Positions 1-5,097 of a DNA stretch of 13,623 nt are shown here, one piece after another. The position numbers and the translations under genes are program-made. This stretch comes from an uncultured Neomegalonema sp. (lineage in GTDB: Bacteria; Pseudomonadota; Alphaproteobacteria; Rhodobacterales; Rhodobacteraceae), in contig CALFWP010000153.1 in the NCBI GenBank assembly GCA_937927905.1, positions 1-13,623 of the forward strand. Reading direction: 5' to 3'. A model generated the notes under the pieces. It saw nothing but the letters and a program-made list of their open reading frames with translations, made no database searches and was not told where the DNA came from. Position 1 is the first letter of the stretch. Each line of letters begins with the position of its first letter.

Positions 1-37
1 ATACGCAAGCGAAGCGGCACCGAAAACTGAAACAGGC

Positions 38-328
38 TTAAGCTTCGGCTGCGACGGCCTTAACCACCTCTTTTTTCACCTTAAGTGCGGCAGATGAAAG
101 GCCTGCATCATTTGCTTTGAGCAGGTATGCATCCAAACCACCACGGTGATCAACGGTACGCAATGTGCTGGCGGCAATTTTAAAGCTGAAGCTCCGGCCA
201 AGGCTCTCGCTGGTCAGCGTCACATTATTCAGGTTCGGCAAAAACCGGCGGCGCGTGCGGTTATTCGCGTGGCTGACATTGTTACCGGTCATTACACCCT
301 TACCGGAAAGCTCACAACGACGTGCCAT
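38..328 (-). CDS. rpmB: 50S ribosomal protein L28
   Basis: This gene encodes ribosomal protein L28, a small basic protein of the large ribosomal subunit. The 96-residue product starts MARRCELSGKG and carries the N-terminal GNNVSHANNRTRRRF block typical of bacterial L28, followed by an HRGGLDAYL segment usual in alphaproteobacterial versions. The frame stays open for another 15 codons upstream, but the ATG at 328 is preferred. L28 proteins begin at this point, and a GAGGACAGG ribosome-binding site lies a few bases before it. The gene lies downstream of meaB on the same strand, about 185 bp away, with a candidate promoter of its own in the gap. I see no convincing terminator in the 37 bases left in the window. 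Identification is near certain from sequence motifs. Confidence 0.97.
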   Translation of the reverse strand: MARRCELSGKGVMTGNNVSHANNRTRRRFLPNLNNVTLTSESLGRSFSFKIAASTLRTVDHRGGLDAYLLKANDAGLSSAALKVKKEVVKAVAAEA

Positions 329-388
329 AATACCTGTCCTCAAAGAAAAATGCCGCTGCAATAAGATCTGCATCGTGCTGGAAGCTGG

Positions 389-417
389 TCTTTACTCAGC
401 AGAGCGAAGAACGTCAA
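389..417 (-). promoter_or_regulatory. Candidate sigma-70 promoter for rpmB
   Basis: On the minus strand a TTGACG hexamer (412-417) is followed after exactly 17 bases by TAAAGA (389-394), about 60 bases before the rpmB start codon. The -35 box matches consensus at five of six positions, but the -10 matches at only three. Alphaproteobacterial -10 boxes are often weak, so this is a plausible but unproven promoter. Confidence 0.35.
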
Positions 418-512
418 GAGGTGAAGCGCGGTTTATCAGCTGAATCCGCAGCAAAAGCCATCTACCGGCCCCCAAAGTTATACTTAACGTCATAATACAC
501 CGGATGACCCGC

Positions 513-1517
513 TTATGACCCCAGAACTGCCGCAACTGCCTGTTCTGCGGCGGCATCGGGTGTCAGTGCTCCGGTACCGACCTGCGCGCGCAAAGCGGCA
601 AGGTCAATTCTGGAATGGAATGCCGTCATCAAATGCGTTTCAAGCGCGGCATCGAACCACTGTTGCGCCTGGACCTGTCTGCGCCGGTCATGTAACCCGG
701 AGGCTTTGCGCGCAGTATCAAGGGTTTTCAACGCATCCCAGACCTCTTCCAGCCCGTCTTCCTCCAGAGCAGAGGCCGTCAGCGCCATAGGAAATCCATC
801 GGCCTCCCCGTCCCTGGGGCGGAATAACCGCAAAGCAGCGGCATAATCGGCACGGGTACGCTGAGCGGCATTTTTAGTGTTACCATCCGCTTTGTTGATG
901 ACAACAAGATCCGCAATTTCCATGACACCGCGCTTAACGCCCTGCAACTCATCCCCGCCCGCCGGAGCGAGCAGCAAAAGAAACATATCTGTCATCTGCG
1001 CCACAGCAGTTTCGGATTGACCGACTCCGACTGTCTCGACCAGCACGGTATCAAACCCGGCCGCCTCGCATAAAAGGATCGCTTCGCGTGTACGGCGCGC
1101 CACTCCGCCAAGCTCCCCCCCTGAGGGCGAAGGCCGGATATAAGCGGACCGCTCGCGGACAAGCCGCTCCATACGGGTTTTATCGCCGAGTATCGCCCCC
1201 CCTGCGATTGTCGAGGACGGATCGACGGCCAGGACAGCAACTTTACGCCCCTGCCCTATAAGTTTCATTCCGAAACTTTCAATAAAAGTCGATTTGCCCA
1301 CGCCGGGCGTACCCGATAGCCCGATGCGCACCGCCGTCCCGCTTTGACCGCTTAGCGAAGCCACAAGTGCCGAGGCTTGAGCACGATGGTCGGCCCGGGT
1401 TGACTCGACCAAAGTAATTGCGCGCGACAAAGCCCGCCTCTCTCCGCCAAGCAAACCTTGCCTAAGCCGGCGTGTATCGGTGTTAAGTGCAAATTCCGGA
1501 TTGCTCATCTGTGTCAT
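513..1517 (-). CDS. meaB: Methylmalonyl-CoA mutase-associated GTPase MeaB (ArgK family)
   Basis: MeaB is a cytoplasmic G3E-family P-loop GTPase. It protects and reactivates adenosylcobalamin-dependent methylmalonyl-CoA mutase, gating cofactor loading during propionyl-CoA or ethylmalonyl-CoA metabolism. The 334-residue length is normal for the family. Visible motifs are the Walker A loop SGTPGVGKST (about residues 68-77), DPSST (about 99-103), SGGELGG (about 132-138), ETVGVGQSE (about 161-169) with the family's switch glycine, and the guanine-specificity motif NKAD (about 208-211). The C-terminal helices that form the dimerisation arm are present. The ATG at 1517 is used; an in-frame ATG three codons later has no better ribosome-binding site. 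The mutase itself is not in the window, so the partner is inferred from the family. The gene is divergent from the DUF3108 gene and upstream of rpmB. Confidence 0.93.
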   Translation of the reverse strand: MTQMSNPEFALNTDTRRLRQGLLGGERRALSRAITLVESTRADHRAQASALVASLSGQSGTAVRIGLSGTPGVGKSTFIESFGMKLIGQGRKVAVLAVDPSSTIAGGAILGDKTRMERLVRERSAYIRPSPSGGELGGVARRTREAILLCEAAGFDTVLVETVGVGQSETAVAQMTDMFLLLLAPAGGDELQGVKRGVMEIADLVVINKADGNTKNAAQRTRADYAAALRLFRPRDGEADGFPMALTASALEEDGLEEVWDALKTLDTARKASGLHDRRRQVQAQQWFDAALETHLMTAFHSRIDLAALRAQVGTGALTPDAAAEQAVAAVLGS

Positions 1518-1832
1518 GGCCCCGCCGTACCTGATGTGTGTCCGGCTTTACAGCCCGCATTGATCCTGCACCAGACAGAAGGTGGCGGGAAAGGCACCTG
1601 GTGAAAGAGAAGCGGCTTTCGTGAAAGTACTTTCAAAGTTTGTGGCATGGCAACGCACAGGTAAGAAAATGGGGGTACCAGCGGTTTTTTATCAATATTT
1701 TTACCCTCTTCATGACACTGAATGAAAATTGTTACAGGGCCGCTTAAGGCAATAATGCAATCAACCTGAAAGTCAGTCTTTTCACGGGTCTTCCGCGAAA
1801 ATTCAGACGCTGAAAGAAACCGGGAGGGCCAA
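1518..1832. other. Divergent intergenic spacer, meaB / DUF3108 gene
   Basis: This 315-bp stretch separates two divergent genes, so it should hold promoters for both. I see no open frame with coding character. It contains the GAAAG/CTTTC cluster at 1589-1634, listed separately, and an AT-rich segment around 1685-1740. A GGGAGG ribosome-binding site lies just before the ATG at 1833. No promoter hexamers stand out clearly enough to assign. Confidence 0.5.
1589..1634. promoter_or_regulatory. Cluster of five GAAAG/CTTTC half-sites, possible operator
   Basis: GAAAG occurs at 1589-1593, 1603-1607 and 1623-1627, and its complement CTTTC at 1616-1620 and 1630-1634. The last two sites form a perfect 14-bp palindrome, TGAAAGTACTTTCA, at 1622-1635. 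The two GTGAAAG copies start 20 bp apart, about two helical turns. A dimeric transcription factor binding here could control either divergent gene. The arrangement is seen directly; binding is inference. Confidence 0.3.
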
Positions 1833-2618
1833 ATGAGACGTTATACCGGCGTTTTCCAGGGGTTGACCCTTGCCTTTCTGATCTGCGGGACCGCATCGGC
1901 AACCGATCTGTTTGATAATAAAACCCCGTTCTCAACGACCTACGACTTTTACATCGGCGGCCTTCCGATTGCGACGATCTCTCTGAATGGTGAAATCGGC
2001 AGATTGGGGTATAATGCGAAATCCGAGGCAAAGACCCGGGGCATCCTTGACCTGATCATCAGCGGACGTCTTGGAGCCTCGGTCAAAGGATACCGCCATA
2101 CCAAGGGTCATCTGGCCCCTGACACCTATAAAACAAGCTTTAACAGCCGCAGCAACGATCAGACCATTAATATGGTCTATGCCAGCGAACTTGCTAAGGT
2201 TTCAATCACGCCTCCTGATGAAAAAAAGGCCTATGATACAAGGGCCTCCGAACATCCCGGTACGCTTGATCCGGTCACAGCCGCTGTCACCATCATGACA
2301 CCGCAGGACGGATCGGGCTTGTGCAACCGCACGATACCGGTTTTTGACGGCAAGCGCCGCTATGATATCATTCTGCTGCCGAAAGATGAGCGCCCCGGCT
2401 CGGAAAAACCGCCTTCGCCGGAATGGAAAACACCGGTTACGTGGTGTTTCGGAATATATGAACGCATTGCAGGCTTTGAGGCAAAACTGCAAAAAGAACA
2501 GCGTTATTTCCCGTTTGACGTATGGTTCGAAACCACGAGTCAAAAGGGCATTCATAAAATTGTCCGTATTGCAGGCAAGACACGTCTGGGATTTGCTATC
2601 GGAACATTGCGACCATAA
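1833..2618 (+). CDS. Secreted DUF3108 domain protein
   Basis: The 261-residue product begins with a classical signal peptide: basic MRRY, a hydrophobic stretch, and an A-S-A cleavage site near residue 23. It is therefore predicted to be exported to the periplasm. The residue before Cys18 is Ile rather than Gly, Ala or Ser, so this is probably not a lipoprotein. The mature part starts with a YDFYIGGLPIATISL segment and continues as a beta-rich protein, which I recognise as the DUF3108 pattern common in Proteobacteria. The family has no established biochemical role. Two cysteines, in GLCNRT and TWCFG, could pair in the periplasm. The ATG at 1833 has a GGGAGG ribosome-binding site eight bases upstream. 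The gene stands alone, divergent from meaB and convergent with the next gene 33 bp away. Confidence 0.8.
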   Translation: MRRYTGVFQGLTLAFLICGTASATDLFDNKTPFSTTYDFYIGGLPIATISLNGEIGRLGYNAKSEAKTRGILDLIISGRLGASVKGYRHTKGHLAPDTYKTSFNSRSNDQTINMVYASELAKVSITPPDEKKAYDTRASEHPGTLDPVTAAVTIMTPQDGSGLCNRTIPVFDGKRRYDIILLPKDERPGSEKPPSPEWKTPVTWCFGIYERIAGFEAKLQKEQRYFPFDVWFETTSQKGIHKIVRIAGKTRLGFAIGTLRP

Positions 2619-2651
2619 TTCTGCGCTTTGCCCACTGTGTCGTTCAAATAT

Positions 2652-2996
2652 TCAACCATGCAGCGCTTTACTATCCTCCGGTGCTTCATCGCGGTTTGAT
2701 AACGTATAATCCCGCATGACGCTGGCGATGCGCAAATGGTAATCCCTGAACATCCCCTCCCGTCCCATTTTCTGCATCTCGCGATGCTGCTCAAACCGGC
2801 GCCAGTTATCAAGCGCCGCTTCATCCCGCCAGAATGAAACAGACAGCAGCTTCCCGGGCTCTGTCAGGCTTTCAAACCGTTCAACGGATATAAATCCGTC
2901 AAAACCGGCCAAATGTTTTTTCATAGTTGCGGCCAACGCAAGATATTCATCCTTACGGCCATCCGCAGGCCAGACCTCGAAAATCACAACAAGCAT
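2652..2996 (-). CDS. Antibiotic biosynthesis monooxygenase (ABM)-like small protein
   Basis: This 114-residue protein has the ABM-type dimeric alpha/beta-barrel pattern. The first strand is MLVVIFEVWP, followed by a helix (EYLALAATMKKHL), GFDGFISVERFES, a strand LLSVSFWRDEAALDNW, and a helix with EQHREMQKMGREGMF. The FW.DE..L..W and H..M elements are typical of this superfamily, which includes quinol monooxygenases, heme-degrading enzymes and many proteins of unknown activity. The substrate cannot be read from sequence. The C-terminal 20 residues are polar and probably disordered. The ATG at 2996 follows a GGGGG stretch. The gene is convergent with the DUF3108 gene with only 33 bp between them and no terminator hairpin that I can see. 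It does not look functionally tied to amtB, which is transcribed away from it. Confidence 0.75.
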   Translation of the reverse strand: MLVVIFEVWPADGRKDEYLALAATMKKHLAGFDGFISVERFESLTEPGKLLSVSFWRDEAALDNWRRFEQHREMQKMGREGMFRDYHLRIASVMRDYTLSNRDEAPEDSKALHG

Positions 2997-3359
2997 TTAA
3001 GCCCCCTTTGAAACCCTGATAACATTATTAATCACTCATAACGGAGGCGGTGGAAAACTACAGTCTCAACCGGCAAATAATGCCCGATTAATACCGTCCT
3101 GAATGCCCGCTTTTCGAATCGTCATGGACACATGACTGCACCGTTTTTCCATCTGAAGCATACATCACCCCCCTATTATAAATTACGCGTGTGGCATTTT
3201 TAGTCCACTTCCGGACCAATCAAATAAAGGACTCGTCACACCCGAAATCTTGGGTAAGGTTTTATTGGGTGTGCGGTGAAATTTACCGCAGGCCTGAGAT
3301 AATTATTACAGGGTACCGGATCATAATCCCGGATCCGACAGTCCGAAGGGGAGGACGCA
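2997..3359. other. Divergent intergenic spacer upstream of amtB
   Basis: This 363-bp spacer separates the ABM-like gene (minus) from amtB (plus). The left 175 bp holds no convincing gene or motif. An AT-rich TATTATAAAT at 3174-3183 could serve as a -10 element for amtB, but no good -35 precedes it. No TGGCAC-N5-TTGCA sigma-54 site and no clear NtrC box were found by eye, although nitrogen control would be expected for amtB. The right 180 bp is rich in inverted repeats and is listed separately. Confidence 0.45.
3174..3359 (+). promoter_or_regulatory. Candidate structured 5' leader of amtB
   Basis: Between a possible -10 element (3174-3179) and the start codon lie several inverted repeats. They are GTCC/GGAC at 3213-3226, CACACCC (3237-3243) with GGGTGTG (3267-3273), GCGGT (3273-3277) with ACCGC (3285-3289), and GGATC (3318-3322) with GATCC (3332-3336). 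ACCC at 3240-3243 could alternatively pair with GGGT at 3252-3255, so two mutually exclusive folds exist. The AAGGGGAGG ribosome-binding site lies at about 3347-3355. I do not recognise a named riboswitch; it does not match my memory of the glnA RNA motif. Confidence 0.3.
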
Positions 3360-4730
3360 GTGGAAGAACAACTCGCTGAATTGGCCGCCAAAGTCGCGGC
3401 ATTGGAGGCCGCCGGCAGCGGTACGCCGAATTTTGTTATTGCCGAAGTTTATTATTACGTAACTATACCGCTCATGGTGATTATCCATGCAGGATTTCTT
3501 GCCTATGAGATGGGTGCAAGCCGTCTGAAGAACGTATTGGCTTCCGGGATCAAAAACATCCTCGCCTTTGCTTTCATGATGCCGACCTTCTATTTCTTCG
3601 GTTGGTTTGTTTACTGGGCCTGGACACCGGGTCTTTTGCCAACAGCAGAATCCTGGCAAGTCGGAATTGATTTTGCGAACCCTGCCGGTGCAGTTATGGG
3701 ACCCAACCTCGGGGATACCATTACCGGTGTTTTCTGGGGTGCTTTTGCGTTGTTCGCTGCAACAACCGCCTCAATTTTCTCCGGATCCGTGATTGAGCGT
3801 ATCCGCGTGAGTTCATTTATCGTACTGGCGATTGTCTTAGGCTCTTTTGCCTGGGTCGTGGCTGCCGCCTGGGGATGGAGCGCAAGCGGATGGCTTGTGA
3901 CCGAATACGGCTATCATGACTTCGGCGCTGCCGGAGTGGTCCATATGGTCGCCGGTTTCTTTGCACTTGGCGTACTGATCAATCTGGGGCCGCGTCTCGG
4001 CAAATTTAATCCGGACGGAACCGCAAATGACCTGTCCGGTCACAACATGCCGCTGACTGTCATCGGCCTGATGATGATTATGGTCGGATTCTTCGGTTTC
4101 CTGATGGCCTGCGTTCTTGTACCGGGCCAAGCCTGGTCGTTTGATGCAGGCATGTGGACATCGATCTACGGCACGAAAATGACGCTTTCGACACTGGCCT
4201 TCAATATTCTGATGGGCTTTGCCGGTGGTGTTATCGGTGCATGGGCCTTTACCCGTGATCCGTTCTGGATGATGTCCGGTGCCCTTGCAGGCATTATCTC
4301 CTGTGCATCAGGCATGGACTTTTTCTGGCCGCCAATGGCCTTTGCTGTCGCCTTTGCCGGTGGTGCAATGCTGGCACCGCTTGCGAAAATACTTGAAAAT
4401 ATGGGCATTGATGATGCCGTCGGCGCTGTCACGGTTCACGGCTTTATCGGCGTATGGGGTGTTCTGGCCTGCGGTATTTTCGCAAGCGGATATCCTGCAT
4501 TGTCCGGTGATGTCGGTGTTCCGACAATCAGCCTTTATGGTCAGGCAGTCGGCGCTCTGATGATGTTCCTGTGCGGCTTTGTACCGGGATATGTCATCTC
4601 GCTGGTCATGCGGATTCTAGGGATTTTACGTGTTGATGACGAGTCGCAAATGGCCGGTCTCGATCCGGTGAAAGTACCGCTCGTGGCTTACCCGGAAGGC
4701 ATGGCCTCTCATCACACCCCTGCCGAATAA
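3360..4730 (+). CDS. amtB: Ammonium transporter, Amt family
   Basis: This encodes a 456-residue Amt/Mep/Rh-type channel that takes up ammonium across the inner membrane as a trimer. About eleven hydrophobic helices can be traced from residue 25 to about 418. The functional residues are in place: Asp187 in the HDFGAAG motif, the first pore histidine His195 (VVHM) eight residues later, and the second pore histidine His360 in AVTVHGFIGVWG. SGSVIERIR (about 141-149) matches the conserved segment after the gate. The C-terminal tail keeps the VDDE..MAGLD motif that contacts PII proteins in the family. The start is GTG at 3360, with an AAGGGGAGG ribosome-binding site. The N-terminus is odd: residues 1-18 form a charged heptad helix (Leu5, Leu8, Val12, Leu15) instead of a cleavable signal. 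No glnK follows; the next gene is a small membrane protein 12 bp away. Confidence 0.95.
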   Translation: MEEQLAELAAKVAALEAAGSGTPNFVIAEVYYYVTIPLMVIIHAGFLAYEMGASRLKNVLASGIKNILAFAFMMPTFYFFGWFVYWAWTPGLLPTAESWQVGIDFANPAGAVMGPNLGDTITGVFWGAFALFAATTASIFSGSVIERIRVSSFIVLAIVLGSFAWVVAAAWGWSASGWLVTEYGYHDFGAAGVVHMVAGFFALGVLINLGPRLGKFNPDGTANDLSGHNMPLTVIGLMMIMVGFFGFLMACVLVPGQAWSFDAGMWTSIYGTKMTLSTLAFNILMGFAGGVIGAWAFTRDPFWMMSGALAGIISCASGMDFFWPPMAFAVAFAGGAMLAPLAKILENMGIDDAVGAVTVHGFIGVWGVLACGIFASGYPALSGDVGVPTISLYGQAVGALMMFLCGFVPGYVISLVMRILGILRVDDESQMAGLDPVKVPLVAYPEGMASHHTPAE

Positions 4731-4742
4731 GGAGATAGAAAT

Positions 4743-4976
4743 ATGTTCGGGTCACCATTAAAAGAAGCATCCTGGAATTCGGCAGAGGGCGCGATTTACA
4801 ACGGCGCAACCGTTCTGGCCGAAGGTGCAGAAGCACCACTCTGGTTTGCAACATCGGAAGGCATCTGGCTGATTATCGCTATGGCGCTTTGTGTACTGGC
4901 CCTTCTGATCGGGCATGGTCACGAATCCGCTGCCTACCGTCGCGAACGCGACCGGGCGCGGGGTGCGAGCCAGTAA
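4743..4976 (+). CDS. Small single-pass membrane protein cotranscribed with amtB
   Basis: This 77-residue protein has one hydrophobic helix (about residues 44-60, from GIWLIIAM through LLIGHG), flanked by a mildly acidic N-terminal half and a very basic, arginine-rich tail (YRRERDRARGASQ). The positive-inside rule predicts an N-out, C-in inner-membrane protein. The ATG at 4743 lies 12 bp after the amtB stop and is preceded by a clear GGAG ribosome-binding site at 4731-4734. The two genes therefore form one transcript that ends at the terminator near 5042-5071. I do not recognise a named family. The coupling suggests a partner or regulatory subunit of the ammonium channel, occupying the place where many bacteria have glnK. 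That role is inference from position only. Confidence 0.8.
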   Translation: MFGSPLKEASWNSAEGAIYNGATVLAEGAEAPLWFATSEGIWLIIAMALCVLALLIGHGHESAAYRRERDRARGASQ

Positions 4977-4990
4977 AAGGCCCGCTGACC

Positions 4991-5020
4991 TTTGTCCTTC
5001 GGATCATACCGGGGGACAAA
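4991..5020 (+). other. Hairpin downstream of the amtB operon, before the terminator
   Basis: TTTGTCC (4991-4997) pairs perfectly with GGACAAA (5014-5020). The stem extends inward through two G-U wobbles and three G-C pairs to a 12-bp stem closing a six-base loop (5003-5008). The wobbles only work in the plus-strand RNA, which fits the 3' UTR of the amtB transcript. There is no T-tract after it, so it is not an intrinsic terminator. mRNA stabilisation or processing is possible. Confidence 0.4.
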
Positions 5021-5041
5021 ACCACAGCAATGATAATACGG

Positions 5042-5071
5042 AAAAGGGCCGCACAATGCGGCCCTTTTTTT
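5042..5071 (+). terminator. Intrinsic terminator of the amtB operon, probably bidirectional
   Basis: GGGCCGCA (5046-5053) and TGCGGCCC (5057-5064) form a perfect 8-bp GC-rich stem with a three-base loop, followed by seven T residues (5065-5071). On the other strand the same stem is followed by TTTTCC and lies about 34 bases past the tdm stop codon. It can thus also end the convergent TMAO operon, though less strongly. Confidence 0.9.
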
Positions 5072-5097
5072 ATGACTTCAAATGCCTAAAGATACTT

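Noticed and set aside
329..373. 15-codon upstream extension of L28
   Set aside because: Bacterial L28 starts at the MARRCEL position, and the ribosome-binding site GAGGACAGG falls inside the extension.
3001..3359. Sigma-54/NtrC promoter for amtB
   Set aside because: Looked for TGGCAC-N5-TTGCA and paired GCACC/GGTGC half-sites. Only GTGGCATTTTTAG and a lone TGCACC were found, which do not fit.
3191..3379. 62-codon GTG-start frame in the amtB leader
   Set aside because: It overlaps the amtB start by about 20 bases, has no ribosome-binding site and no recognisable sequence; the region is better read as an untranslated leader.
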